DNA from: Candidatus Polarisedimenticola svalbardensis
GTDB taxonomy: Bacteria; Acidobacteriota; Polarisedimenticolia; Polarisedimenticolales; Polarisedimenticolaceae
Assembly: GCA_014764515.1 (NCBI GenBank)
Contig: JACXWD010000026.1
Coordinates: 1-40,198, forward strand
Reading direction: 5' to 3'
DNA length: 40,198 bases
In this document: positions 7,697-16,467 of the stretch, one piece after another
Position numbering within the stretch: the stretch's first letter is position 1
How the letters are laid out: every line of letters starts with the position of its first letter
Translations under genes and position numbers: made by a program
The notes under the pieces: model-generated
What the model saw: only the letters and a program-made list of their open reading frames with translations
The model's database searches: none
What the model was told of the DNA's origin: nothing

Positions 7697-7740
7697 CCGT
7701 ATGCCCGGAGGCCGGTCAAAGCCTCCGGGGAACCGTACGG
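7697..7740 (-). other. Nested stem-loop between comEA-like and prepilin genes
   Basis: A perfect 9-bp stem (CCCGGAGGC at 7704-7712 with GCCTCCGGG at 7721-7729, 8-nt loop) sits inside an outer CCGTA/TACGG pair (7697-7701, 7736-7740). There is no T-run, so it may be an mRNA processing or attenuation structure rather than a full terminator. Confidence 0.45.
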
Positions 7741-7745
7741 GATGG

Positions 7746-8075
7746 TCAGGTACCTGACTTGTCCACCTTCAGGTGGGGCCTGAGCTTGGCCAGGGATTTT
7801 TCACCTACACCTCGAACCTTGAGAATGTCTTCAACCCGGCGGAACGGCCCGTGCTCCTTCCGGAATTCAACGATGCGATCAGCCAGGGCAGGGCCGATAC
7901 CCTTGACCTGCATCAGCTGTTCACGACTCGCCGAGTTCAAATCGACCTGGGCGGTGCCGCTCTCCTTTTTTTCAGCCGCCGCCAGGGTCAGGGTTCCGCC
8001 GGCCGCAGAGAGGGCGACCATCAGGCCGATGCAGACCACGGCGTTCCATATCCGTCTCTTTCCAAATCCGTTCAT
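7746..8075 (-). CDS. ComEA-like exported helix-hairpin-helix DNA-binding protein
   Basis: The 109-aa product has an N-terminal membrane anchor or signal peptide (basic MNGFGKRRIW then a hydrophobic stretch to about residue 32). It is followed by a paired HhH domain: VDLNSASREQLMQVKGIGPALA and FRRVEDILKVRGVGEKSLAKL, with the GIG and GVG hairpins that contact the DNA backbone. ComEA proteins bind incoming DNA in the periplasm during transformation, drawn in by type IV pili. The start ATG at 8075 has GGAGG 7 nt upstream, deciding it over longer frames. First gene after the sigma-54 promoter and followed by a pilin gene. Confidence 0.88.
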   Translation of the reverse strand: MNGFGKRRIWNAVVCIGLMVALSAAGGTLTLAAAEKKESGTAQVDLNSASREQLMQVKGIGPALADRIVEFRKEHGPFRRVEDILKVRGVGEKSLAKLRPHLKVDKSGT

Positions 8076-8178
8076 CGCAATCCTCCGGGTGGCTGACGCC
8101 ACCTTCCGCCCCCGCACCGTACTGCCCCGTCGCGGAGCAGGCCCGGATATGGAGGGCACCTTGGTAGACCGGCGGAAT

Positions 8179-8194
8179 TGCAAGCGGTGTGCCA
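8179..8194 (-). promoter_or_regulatory. Sigma-54 (-24/-12) promoter
   Basis: On the minus strand TGGCAC (8194-8189), 5 nt, then TTGCA (8183-8179) matches the RpoN consensus TGGCAC-N5-TTGCA with the exact GG/GC spacing. A transcript would start near 8168, about 93 nt before the comEA-like ATG. Pilin genes are often RpoN-dependent, through PilR-type activators. Confidence 0.65.
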
Positions 8195-8273
8195 GGAGTT
8201 CGGTACGGTTTACAGGATTGTGGATAGATGAACCGACCGGAAGCGAGGTAGAACGGACCGTATGCGGACAGGA

Positions 8274-9611
8274 TCAGAACAGGGACTTCAGGACATCCAA
8301 CAGCCGGGTTTTGATGACATCGAAGGTCAGAACCGCACCGAAGAAGGTCAACAGCAACACCATCCCCGCCTGCATGGCCCGTTCCTTGACCTGCTCGGAC
8401 AAGTCCCGTCCCATAACCGACTCCACCGCCAGAATCAGGATATGGCCGCCGTCCAGGATCGGGATCGGAAGCAGGTTCAGGATGCCCAATTGGAGGCTGA
8501 TGAACGCCAGAAAGGTCAGAAAAGTCTCGAGGCCGGACTGCACGGCGAACCGGGAGAACTGGGCGATCTCGAGAGGGCCGGAAAAGGCCCGGATGGAAAG
8601 CTGGCCGGTGAACGCCTTCTTCAGTACGAAAAACAGTGTGCCCGACCGCTCCACGGTCACACGGATCGACGCTGTTGCGGCCGCCCCCGGGCCTAGCGGC
8701 CGTTTGGGAATCAAGGTGTACAGGGTGACGCCGATCTTGCCCTTGCCGTCTTCGTCCCGCGGGGTCAGGGTCACCGGAAACTGCTTTTCCTCACGCTCGA
8801 TATGGAGCGTCACCGCTCGGCCGGGGTTCAGGGACAGCAGAGCCCGGAGGGCGACCTCTCCGATCGGGTTCTGGTCATCGGCACCAACGATCTCGTCTCC
8901 CGACACCAGTCCGGCAAGCTCCGCCGGTGAATCCGGAACGACAGCTCCGACTATAGCCGGTACCCCGGAGCCGCTGGTCCTGAGCTCCCACCCCGGGAAT
9001 CCCATGTGGAAGCGCTGGTCGGAGCCGGTCATGACGTCTACGGTCAGCTTTTCCCCATCCCGGTCAATGAGGACCGTGCGGCTCGAATCGGGAGACATCA
9101 GGATTTCCTCGAATTCGACCTGGGGATCGATGGTGTCCCGACCTTCGATCTCGAGGATGCGGTCCCCCGGCAGGATGCCGGCAGCCTCGGCTCCGGTACC
9201 GGCATACACCGCAACCACCACCGGGCGCTCCCCTGGAGTCGCTTCGCCGAATGCCCACAGTACGGCCCAGGTCAGAACCAGGGCCAGGATGATGTTGAAT
9301 ACCGCACCGGCAACATAGACCAGGAAGCGCTGCCAGCGTGATCGGGTCAGAAACTCATCCTGGCTTCCGGTGCGGCGCTCGTCGGATTCGTCACCGGCCA
9401 GCCGAACGAAGCCACCAAGGGGCACCGCCGCTATACGGTAATCGGTTTCACCCCTCCGAAACCCGACCAGCCGCGGGCCGAAGCCGATGGAAAACACGCG
9501 GACGCCGATGCCGAGCATTTTAGCCACCAGGAAATGACCCAACTCGTGGATAAACACCAGGATCCCGAGAACCAGGACAAACGAGCCGAAGGTCTGCAGG
9601 AAGCTCAGCAT
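8274..9611 (-). CDS. rseP: RseP-family site-2 intramembrane zinc metalloprotease
   Basis: Site-2 proteases cut transmembrane anti-sigma factors or signal-peptide remnants within the inner membrane. The zinc-binding HELGH (His22-Glu23-His26) lies in the first membrane helix. Two PDZ domains follow in the periplasmic loop (AAGILPGDRILEIEG and LAGLVSGDEIVGADDQ), and the LDGG motif of the third catalytic helix (PIPILDGGHI) is near the C-terminus. Length 445 aa is normal for two-PDZ members. The start overlaps the end of dxr by 7 nt. The order uppS-cdsA-dxr-rseP is a common bacterial arrangement. Confidence 0.95.
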   Translation of the reverse strand: MLSFLQTFGSFVLVLGILVFIHELGHFLVAKMLGIGVRVFSIGFGPRLVGFRRGETDYRIAAVPLGGFVRLAGDESDERRTGSQDEFLTRSRWQRFLVYVAGAVFNIILALVLTWAVLWAFGEATPGERPVVVAVYAGTGAEAAGILPGDRILEIEGRDTIDPQVEFEEILMSPDSSRTVLIDRDGEKLTVDVMTGSDQRFHMGFPGWELRTSGSGVPAIVGAVVPDSPAELAGLVSGDEIVGADDQNPIGEVALRALLSLNPGRAVTLHIEREEKQFPVTLTPRDEDGKGKIGVTLYTLIPKRPLGPGAAATASIRVTVERSGTLFFVLKKAFTGQLSIRAFSGPLEIAQFSRFAVQSGLETFLTFLAFISLQLGILNLLPIPILDGGHILILAVESVMGRDLSEQVKERAMQAGMVLLLTFFGAVLTFDVIKTRLLDVLKSLF

Positions 9612-10768
9612 GACCGGGATCTTTCGCCTGCGATGTCCAGCGCCGTGCGCCGGACGTCCTGGTCAAGCGCCAGAAGTTCCTGCAGGCTTCCCACGGAGGC
9701 ACAGGACGAACGGCCGAGAGTTTCCGAGATGATGGCCGGGATGTCGGTGAAACCGGCCCGGCCGTCGAGGAACGCCTGTACCGCCACTTCGTTTGCGGCA
9801 TTCAGGACGGCTGTGGACGTTCCGCCGGCTTCAACCGCCTGGTAAGCCAGCGCCAGGCAAGGGAACCGGTCGGTGTCGGGACTGTCGAATGTCAGAGGGC
9901 CGGCGCCTACCGGGTTGAACGGCGGCAGCGGTCCTTCCACACGCCTGGGCCAGGTCAGTGCGTACTGGATCGGGTGGCGCATGTCCGTGGCGCCGAGTTG
10001 GGCCTTGAACGATCCGTCCACGAACTCCACCATGGAATGGATCACGCTTTGGGGATGCACGACGACCTTGATCTGTCCGGCGGGCATATCGAACAGCCAT
10101 CGCGCCTCGATCACCTCCAGACCCTTGTTCATCAGGGTGGCGGAATCGATGGTTATTTTCGGCCCCATTTTCCAGGTCGGGTGGCGAAGAGCCTGTTCCA
10201 CTGTGACGGCGTCCAGCAGGGAGGCCGGCGTATCCCTGAACGGACCACCGGATGCGGTCAGCCAAAGGTTGCGCACCTCCCCGTCGTCCTCACCACGGAG
10301 ACACTGGTGGATGGCGTTGTGTTCGCTGTCCACCGGCAGTATCGCAGCTCCCGACCGTGCGGCGGCGGCAGTCATGAATTCGCCGCCCACTACCAGAGCT
10401 TCCTTGTTGGCCAGAGCTAGATCGATACCCTGTTGAAGGGCGGCATGAGCCGACGGAAGGCCGACGGCGCCTACCAGGCCGCATACGACCAGATCGGCGC
10501 CGCTCCCTGCCGCAGCTTCAAGGATGCCCTCTTTACCGTGGACGATCCGGCAACTATCGCCGAATCGCCGCTTCGCCTCGGCAGCGGTTTCCCCATCCGC
10601 CGTACAGACCAGATCCGGCTTGTACGCCGCCACCTGCCGTTCCAGGAGATCCAGATTCCTCCCGGCAGCCAGCGCCGCAATGCGGTACTCCCCCACTGCA
10701 TGGTCCACAACGGCGAGAGTGTTTGTCCCGATGGAGCCGGTGGAGCCCAGTATGGACAATCGCTTCAC
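9605..10768 (-). CDS. dxr: 1-deoxy-D-xylulose-5-phosphate reductoisomerase
   Basis: Dxr converts DXP to 2-C-methyl-D-erythritol 4-phosphate with NADPH in the MEP isoprenoid pathway. The NADPH-binding LGSTGSIGTNTL is at the N-terminus; catalytic-domain motifs include LANKEALVVGGEF, LPVDSEHNAIHQCL, TASGGPF, HPTWKMGPKITIDSATLMNKGLE and VHPQSVIHSMVEF. Length is 387 aa. The start is GTG (10768), overlapping the cdsA stop as GTGA. The product feeds undecaprenyl synthesis by the neighbouring uppS. Confidence 0.97.
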   Translation of the reverse strand: MKRLSILGSTGSIGTNTLAVVDHAVGEYRIAALAAGRNLDLLERQVAAYKPDLVCTADGETAAEAKRRFGDSCRIVHGKEGILEAAAGSGADLVVCGLVGAVGLPSAHAALQQGIDLALANKEALVVGGEFMTAAAARSGAAILPVDSEHNAIHQCLRGEDDGEVRNLWLTASGGPFRDTPASLLDAVTVEQALRHPTWKMGPKITIDSATLMNKGLEVIEARWLFDMPAGQIKVVVHPQSVIHSMVEFVDGSFKAQLGATDMRHPIQYALTWPRRVEGPLPPFNPVGAGPLTFDSPDTDRFPCLALAYQAVEAGGTSTAVLNAANEVAVQAFLDGRAGFTDIPAIISETLGRSSCASVGSLQELLALDQDVRRTALDIAGERSRSC

Positions 10769-11577
10769 GTCGGGAACTCCAGGAAGAAGATGTAATAATA
10801 GTAGAGCACCGGGGCCGAAAATATCAGGCTGTCCACCCGGTCCAGTACGCCGCCATGTCCCGGCAGCAACCCGGAGGAATCCTTGGTCCCGGTGGCGCGC
10901 TTCAGCATGCTCTCGGCAAGGTCGCCCAGGATCCCCATACCTCCCAGAAGCAGGCCGAGAATCACGGAGTGAAACACCGGCAGCGCCTGGTAGAACCAGA
11001 AATGTGCCACCAGTCCGCCGCCCACCGCCGCCACCAGGCCTCCAGCGGCGCCTTCCCAGCTTTTCTTCGGCGATACGCCTGGAGCCATGCGATGACGGCC
11101 GAACAGTGTGCCGACGTAAAACGCACCTGTATCGGAGAACGAGACGCAGATGAACAGCAGCAGAAGCAGGTCCTCACCGGTTTCACCCGGAAGGAGCCGG
11201 ATCTCGATGAGGTAGGACAGCATGTAGGCGAAGCAGAACACCGGAAAAAGGGTGGACATGGAACAGGACAGCATCTCTTCCGGATCCTTGCGCACGAACA
11301 AGGGGCTGACCAGGATCAGGATCACGGCGGCCACCAGGGGAACTTCCGGGCGTACCGGCGCTGCAAAACTGCTGGCCATCCAGACCAGCGCCAGGGTGGC
11401 CAGCAACCCCTGGATGCGGCAGGGAGTGTATCCCTTCCCTCGAAGGAGTTCATACGCTTCCAGAACACCGATGCAGATCACGATGCCGAACAGGATTTCG
11501 AAGACCCAGGAGGGAGTCTTCTTCACCACGAGAAGGAGCCCGACAACCAGGATGAGCGCGGTGATGATTCTCTGCAT
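10765..11577 (-). CDS. cdsA: Phosphatidate cytidylyltransferase
   Basis: CdsA makes CDP-diacylglycerol from phosphatidate and CTP at the inner membrane. The protein (270 aa) has about seven to eight membrane segments and the family signature at the C-terminal third, S-x-L-K-R-x4-K-D-x-x-x-L-x-x-HGG-x-x-DR-x-D, seen as SMLKRATGTKDSSGLLPGHG followed by GVLDRVD. ATG at 11577 starts the hydrophobic N-terminus directly. It lies between uppS (18 nt upstream) and dxr (GTGA overlap). Confidence 0.95.
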   Translation of the reverse strand: MQRIITALILVVGLLLVVKKTPSWVFEILFGIVICIGVLEAYELLRGKGYTPCRIQGLLATLALVWMASSFAAPVRPEVPLVAAVILILVSPLFVRKDPEEMLSCSMSTLFPVFCFAYMLSYLIEIRLLPGETGEDLLLLLFICVSFSDTGAFYVGTLFGRHRMAPGVSPKKSWEGAAGGLVAAVGGGLVAHFWFYQALPVFHSVILGLLLGGMGILGDLAESMLKRATGTKDSSGLLPGHGGVLDRVDSLIFSAPVLYYYYIFFLEFPT

Positions 11578-11595
11578 CGGTTAAGGGTGTCCGGG

Positions 11596-12414
11596 TCAGC
11601 CGCGCAGGGCGGCGGGAGGCTTGACTGTGCCTTCGTCCGGGTTCAGCCCACCGTACCGGCGCTCCCTGTTCTGGAAGTCCACGAGAGCCTCGAATATATG
11701 CCGGCGGCGAAAGTCCGGCCACAAGGTTTCCGTGACATGGATCTCGGCGTACGCGATCTGCCACAGCAGGAAATTCGAGACCCGCATCTCCCCGCTGGTT
11801 CGAACCATGAGATCCGGGTCCGGGCAGTCGCCGGTGTAGAGCCGCTTCCCGAAAAGCTCCTCGGTGAGATCGTCCGGGTCCTGGCCGCTGCGCAGCAGAC
11901 TGCGACAGGCGTCAACGATCTCGGCCCGTCCGCCGTAGGACAAGGCGATGTTGAACAGCAGTCCGGTGTTCTTCGCCGTCGCCTCTTCAGCTCGCGTCAA
12001 TTCCCCCTGGACCGAATCGGCCAGGTCACCGATGCGGCCGATGACCCTGAATCGGATGTTGTTCCGCATCAGGGTGTCCAGCTCCTTCCGGACGTATTCC
12101 TTCAGGAGGCCCATGAGCGTGTCCACCTCGGCCCGGGGTCGCTTCCAGTTCTCCTGGGAGAAGGCGTACAGGGTCAGAACACCGAGCCCCAGGCGGGCGG
12201 ACACTTCCACCGTCTCACGAACCGACTTGATACCTGCCCGGTGGCCCGCCACCCGAGGCAGACGCCGTTTCCGCGCCCAGCGGCCGTTGCCATCCATAAT
12301 GATGGCGACATGGGTCGGCAGCCGGCCCAGGTCCAGCCGTTGCAGCAGTTCCTCTTCCAGGCTGCCGGGCCTGGCCAGTTCTGACTGGTCAGCGCTAAGC
12401 TTTTCATTCTTCAT
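11596..12414 (-). CDS. uppS: Isoprenyl transferase (undecaprenyl diphosphate synthase)
   Basis: A cis-prenyltransferase that elongates farnesyl diphosphate to the C55 lipid carrier for peptidoglycan and LPS. Motifs: HVAIIMDGNGRWARKR with catalytic Asp, AGHRAGIKSVRE, LTLYAFSQENWKRP, LFNIALSYGGRAEI, and DLMVRTSGEMRVSNFLLWQ plus a C-terminal LWPDF. Length 272 aa includes a roughly 30-residue acidic N-terminal extension before the conserved core; the start codon is ATG at 12414. Confidence 0.96.
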   Translation of the reverse strand: MKNEKLSADQSELARPGSLEEELLQRLDLGRLPTHVAIIMDGNGRWARKRRLPRVAGHRAGIKSVRETVEVSARLGLGVLTLYAFSQENWKRPRAEVDTLMGLLKEYVRKELDTLMRNNIRFRVIGRIGDLADSVQGELTRAEEATAKNTGLLFNIALSYGGRAEIVDACRSLLRSGQDPDDLTEELFGKRLYTGDCPDPDLMVRTSGEMRVSNFLLWQIAYAEIHVTETLWPDFRRRHIFEALVDFQNRERRYGGLNPDEGTVKPPAALRG

Positions 12415-12499
12415 AGGATACAGTTCATTGTACCGGCCACCGGCAACGTTACAGACTCTCGGGACTCCTGCACGATATTAATCCTGAACAGGGTTCGCA

Positions 12500-13492
12500 T
12501 CAACCGTTGAATCCGTTCGGATTCCGGCGATGCCAGTTCCAGGCGGTCCGGATGATCGACGGCAGGTCGGCAATCCGGGGATCCCAGCCGAGTGCTTCCC
12601 GTATCCGGAGGGAGGATGCGACCAGCACCGCCGGATCCCCGTCCCGCCGAGGCCCGTCTTCCACAGGCACCGGTTGGCCGACTACCTGTTCCACGGCGCG
12701 AATGACCTCCCGGACGGAAAACCCTTCGCCGTTCCCCAGATTGAAGGAGGCGCCGCCCACCTCACCACGGTCCATCGCCCCAAGGGCCAGGACATGAGCT
12801 GCGGCAAGATCGGAGACATGGACGTAGTCCCTCACACAGGTGCCGTCAGCAGTCGGGTAGTCGGTCCCGAAAACCTTCAGCGGTGACGTCGGGTTCATGG
12901 CGGCCCGGATGAGCAGCGGCACCAGGTGGGATTCATGGGCATGATCCTCGCCGATGTCCCCTTCCGGATCGGCTCCGGCGGCGTTGAAGTATCGCAATGC
13001 GACGTAGCGCAGGCCGTACGCCTTGCGGTACCAGGACAGGGCTCGTTCAAATGCCAGCTTGGTTTCACCGTAAGGGTTGGTCGGAGCAGTCGGGTGGTCC
13101 TCGGTAATCGGGACCTGGACCGGTTCGCCGTAAACGGCGGCGGTGCTGCTGAACACCAACCCCTTCACGCCGGCCTCCCGGACCACCTCCAGGAAAGCCA
13201 GGCTGTTCACCAGGTTGTTGCGGTAGTACTTGGACGGGTTCACGACCGATTCGCCGACCTGGCAGTTGGCCGCCATATGCACCACATACTCCACGGCGTG
13301 GTCCCGGCAGATCGTTCTTACCAGATCTCGATCGGCGAAATCTCCGACATGGAGGAGACCGGCCGGCACCGCTTCCCGGTGACCTTCCGAAAGATCGTCA
13401 AGCACTACCACAGGGTGGCCGTCCTCCTGCAGACGGCGCACGATGTGGCTCCCGATATAGCCGGCACCGCCGGTTACAAGTACACTTTGCAT
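12500..13492 (-). CDS. galE: UDP-glucose 4-epimerase
   Basis: An extended short-chain dehydrogenase that interconverts UDP-glucose and UDP-galactose (or the GlcNAc forms). The NAD-binding VTGGAGYIGSHIVR starts at residue 5. Catalytic Ser/Thr (VFSSTAAVYGEP) and Tyr-x-x-x-Lys (NPYGETK) are present, as are the RYFNAAGADPEGDIGE and DYPTADGTCVRDYVHVSDLA signatures typical of GalE. Length is 330 aa. ATG at 13492 has GGAG 6 nt upstream, which rules out the longer frame to 13543. It likely supplies nucleotide sugars for envelope polysaccharides. Confidence 0.95.
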   Translation of the reverse strand: MQSVLVTGGAGYIGSHIVRRLQEDGHPVVVLDDLSEGHREAVPAGLLHVGDFADRDLVRTICRDHAVEYVVHMAANCQVGESVVNPSKYYRNNLVNSLAFLEVVREAGVKGLVFSSTAAVYGEPVQVPITEDHPTAPTNPYGETKLAFERALSWYRKAYGLRYVALRYFNAAGADPEGDIGEDHAHESHLVPLLIRAAMNPTSPLKVFGTDYPTADGTCVRDYVHVSDLAAAHVLALGAMDRGEVGGASFNLGNGEGFSVREVIRAVEQVVGQPVPVEDGPRRDGDPAVLVASSLRIREALGWDPRIADLPSIIRTAWNWHRRNPNGFNG

Positions 13493-13502
13493 CTGCACTC
13501 CT

Positions 13503-14276
13503 TTATGCCCGGTCCGGCGCAGGCTCATACCCAACGATCTCAAGGGTCAACCCGCGGGACGGGGCGGTCTTGCCTGCGAGATAACGGTTTCCCGTATCCA
13601 GAATATCATCGATGCGGTCCACTCCGAACCGCCCGATCCCGATCTCCAGGACCGCGCCAACCATGTTCCTGACCATGTGATTGAGAAAACCGTCGGAGCG
13701 GAAACGGAAGGTGGTGCAGTTCTCGGAGTCCCGGTTCATCTCCGCCAGGGTCAGGTTACGGACCCGGTTGCCCGGGGGAGCCGCCACACCGGCGAAGCCG
13801 GACCAGTCCCGACGACCGGGAAGCCGTGAGACCGCTGCCGCCATAAGATCGAAATAGAGGGGCACCGGGCAGTGGCAACTGTAGCGGGCCTGGAACGGAT
13901 CGGCGTGGTGAGAGTGGTCCAGAACATAGCGGTAAGTCTTGGAGCACGCCATGTGCTGGGAATGGAATTCGGCCGGGACGGTTTTCAGATCGATCGGCCG
14001 GACATCCTCGGGTAGCATCCGCCGCAGGGCATGGAGCAGATCCCGGTCGTTCAGCCGGCAACGGATCAGGCAGTCGGCGACCTGGCCCTCGGCATGAACC
14101 CCGGTATCCGTCCGTCCGGCGCCTCGCAGGCTGACCATGTCACCGCCGTTCAACCGACGGAGTACCCGGAGCAGGTCCCCCTGAACGGTCCGTATCCCGG
14201 GCTGGTACTGCCAACCGGAGAAATCGGTGCCGTCATAGGCCAGCAGCAACCGGATGCGGCGTTGTGCGGCGGTCAA
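13503..14276 (-). CDS. truA: tRNA pseudouridine(38-40) synthase
   Basis: TruA isomerises U38-U40 in the anticodon arm of many tRNAs. Seen: IRLLLAYDGTDFSGWQYQP, VQGDL, GAGRTDTGVHAEGQVA with the catalytic Asp, and FLNHMVRNMVGAVLEIG at the C-terminal core. The best start is TTG at 14276, overlapping the stop of the upstream gene as TTGA and giving 257 aa, a typical length. The longer frame to 14336 would run antisense-like proline/glycine residues with no family match. Confidence 0.93.
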   Translation of the reverse strand: MTAAQRRIRLLLAYDGTDFSGWQYQPGIRTVQGDLLRVLRRLNGGDMVSLRGAGRTDTGVHAEGQVADCLIRCRLNDRDLLHALRRMLPEDVRPIDLKTVPAEFHSQHMACSKTYRYVLDHSHHADPFQARYSCHCPVPLYFDLMAAAVSRLPGRRDWSGFAGVAAPPGNRVRNLTLAEMNRDSENCTTFRFRSDGFLNHMVRNMVGAVLEIGIGRFGVDRIDDILDTGNRYLAGKTAPSRGLTLEIVGYEPAPDRA

Positions 14277-15196
14277 TTTCCAGGCCGGGGCGACAGACCC
14301 AGGCTCCGTGTCACCGTATCCAGGGTTGCCGCGCATCCAAGAGGAAGGACCCGCTTCCCGGGGATATGGCCGAACGGGAGGTCGTGGACAACCGGCACGT
14401 TCAGGTCGCCCAGGAGATCCTGAAGCATCGATTCCAGGGAGCGGTCCGGTGGGAAGCGGCGCCGGGCCGGCGGCGGGTTGAACCTGCCGAGACAGATGCC
14501 GGCGATGCGATCCAGGGCTCCTGACATCCGCAGGTGGGTCAACGCCCGGTCCAGGCGATAGGTTTCCTCACCCACGTCCTCCAGGGCCAGAATCGCCCCG
14601 TCCAGAGACGGCATCCAACGGGTGCCCAGCAGGTGCACCAGGACGGTCAGGTTCCCGCCCAGCAACCGGCCGCAGGCCTTCCCCGACACCAGCACCTGGC
14701 CTTTGCGGAATTTCAGCTGATCGTCCTTCCCGCGAAGAAGCCTTCCGAATCCTGCCTTGTGATGGGACTGCTGCAGACCGATCTCGGTCACTACCGGACC
14801 GTACAGCCAGGTGGTGCCCGATTTCCTGAGAGCAGCCATGGCCAGAGCGGTGATATCGCTATAACCAATGAAGGTCTTGCCGGATCGACGCAACGCTGCC
14901 CAGTCCACCAGCGGCAGGATCCGGGCGCTGCCGTACCCTCCCCGGGCGAACCAGATCGCCTTCACTTCCGGATCCCGAACCATGGTGTTGAGATCGTCAG
15001 CACGATCGCCATCGTCTGCCGGGAAATACCCCTCCAGGCCGCCGACGTGATCCCCGACCCGAACCGTGTACCCGGCTTTGGTCAGAAAACGGATGCCGGA
15101 GCGCAAAGCCGCCGGGGCCGGGGCGAACCCGGGCGCAACGACGCCTATGGTGTCTCCCCTTTTGAGGAGCGGCGGTGGTTCAGTAGGTGGTGTCAC
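14273..15196 (-). CDS. LD-carboxypeptidase (S66 family, LdcA-like)
   Basis: S66 peptidases cleave the L-D bond of murein tetrapeptides during peptidoglycan recycling. The 307-aa protein shows LKRGDTIGVVAPGFAP at the N-terminus, AIWFARGGYGSARILPLVDW (oxyanion and substrate region), FIGYSDITALAMA with the nucleophilic Ser, and C-terminal ALEDVGEETYRLDRALTHL carrying the catalytic Glu. The His partner is likely in PVVHDLPFGHIP. Start GTG at 15196. It is coupled to truA by a TTGA overlap. Confidence 0.92.
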   Translation of the reverse strand: MTPPTEPPPLLKRGDTIGVVAPGFAPAPAALRSGIRFLTKAGYTVRVGDHVGGLEGYFPADDGDRADDLNTMVRDPEVKAIWFARGGYGSARILPLVDWAALRRSGKTFIGYSDITALAMAALRKSGTTWLYGPVVTEIGLQQSHHKAGFGRLLRGKDDQLKFRKGQVLVSGKACGRLLGGNLTVLVHLLGTRWMPSLDGAILALEDVGEETYRLDRALTHLRMSGALDRIAGICLGRFNPPPARRRFPPDRSLESMLQDLLGDLNVPVVHDLPFGHIPGKRVLPLGCAATLDTVTRSLGLSPRPGN

Positions 15197-15231
15197 GCTT
15201 CACTCTCAATACCGGCCGTCTCCCTCTGCCG

Positions 15232-15250
15232 AAAACTCCGGCCCTGCCGG
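15232..15250 (-). terminator. Weak terminator-like hairpin downstream of rnpB
   Basis: CCGGC-AGG-GCCGG (15250-15238, minus) followed by AGTTTT, about 40 nt after the rnpB 3' end. The T-tract is short, so termination may be partial or the RNA may be processed. Confidence 0.3.
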
Positions 15251-15288
15251 CGCCTGTCACCCTGCGCCCCGGCAGAACCGACTGCCGT

Positions 15289-15692
<404 letters not shown>

Positions 15693-15704
15693 AACGACGC
15701 TGAA

Positions 15705-15710
15705 AGTATA
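15705..15710 (-). promoter_or_regulatory. -10 promoter element of rnpB
   Basis: TATACT (15710-15705, minus), about 7 nt before the expected transcript start and about 12 nt before P1 of RNase P RNA. No strong -35 was seen. Confidence 0.5.
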
Positions 15711-15739
15711 CCGCTATCGGGGATCGAAATCCGGTCGGA

Positions 15740-16396
15740 TCAGGCGATAGGGACCTGCAGTCCCGGCAGGAAAGGCTCAAATACGGTCACCGGAAGGATT
15801 CCCTGTCGGATCACACGAGGCTGCGCCTGCGACAGATCGACGACGGTGGAGGGCGCCCCCCCTGGAGTCGGGCCGCCGTCCAGGATCATATCCACCCCCC
15901 GGGGGAAATCCCGGAACACCTCCACCGCGTTGCGATGGGGCTGTTCTCCGTGGCGGTTGGAGCTGATTCCGGAAATCGGCCGCCCGAGAGCTGCCGCCAG
16001 ATGACGGGGCAGGGCCAGCCCCGGGACCCGGATGCCTACGGTGCCCCGTCCGCCGGAGACATCCGGCGGCACTGCCTTGGAAGCACGGACCACCAGCGTC
16101 AGCGGTCCGGGCCAGAACGCCCGGGCAAGAGCATGGAAGGAATCGGGAAGCTCCTCGGCCACCTGTCCGGCCATGGTGCGGTCACTGAGCAACAGCAGGA
16201 CCGGCGAGCCGCTGTCCTTCCCCTTCAACCGGTTCACCGCTCCCAGGCTGGAACGGCTGAAAGAGTCGACGGCCAGACCGTAAAAGGTCTCGGTGGGGAT
16301 TGCCACGACGCCGCCCCTGTCAAGGACCCCTGCCGCCAGCCTTATGCGGTCCGCTCTGGGATCGTCAGGTGATACCGGGATGATCTGGGCTGCCAT
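15740..16396 (-). CDS. L-threonylcarbamoyladenylate synthase (YrdC/Sua5 family)
   Basis: Makes threonylcarbamoyl-AMP from Thr, bicarbonate and ATP for the t6A37 modification of ANN-reading tRNAs. The YrdC core is complete in 218 aa: GVVAIPTETFYGLAVDS, NRLKGKDSGSPVLLLL, LARAFWPGPLTLVVRA, VGIRVPGLALPRHLAAALGRPI, ISGISSNRHGEQP, and ILDGGPTPGGAPSTVVDL. No C-terminal Sua5 domain, so it is the TsaC-size form. Start ATG at 16396, divergent from the SpoU gene across a 71-bp gap. Confidence 0.93.
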   Translation of the reverse strand: MAAQIIPVSPDDPRADRIRLAAGVLDRGGVVAIPTETFYGLAVDSFSRSSLGAVNRLKGKDSGSPVLLLLSDRTMAGQVAEELPDSFHALARAFWPGPLTLVVRASKAVPPDVSGGRGTVGIRVPGLALPRHLAAALGRPISGISSNRHGEQPHRNAVEVFRDFPRGVDMILDGGPTPGGAPSTVVDLSQAQPRVIRQGILPVTVFEPFLPGLQVPIA

Positions 16397-16467
16397 ACTG
16401 GATTACCTCACGCGATCACCGGAGTTTACAGCCATCCCCGGCGAAAAACACCCTATTTGACGCTATC

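Noticed and set aside
7525-9318. Long plus-strand open frame (597 codons) over the comEA-like gene and rseP
   Set aside because: Antisense shadow of GC-rich genes: Arg/Ser/Pro-rich with no motif, while the minus-strand genes have clear family signatures and starts.
10723-12384. Plus-strand open frame of 553 codons over cdsA and uppS
   Set aside because: Same-codon-phase antisense shadow, Gln/His/Arg-rich, no domain or ribosome binding site.
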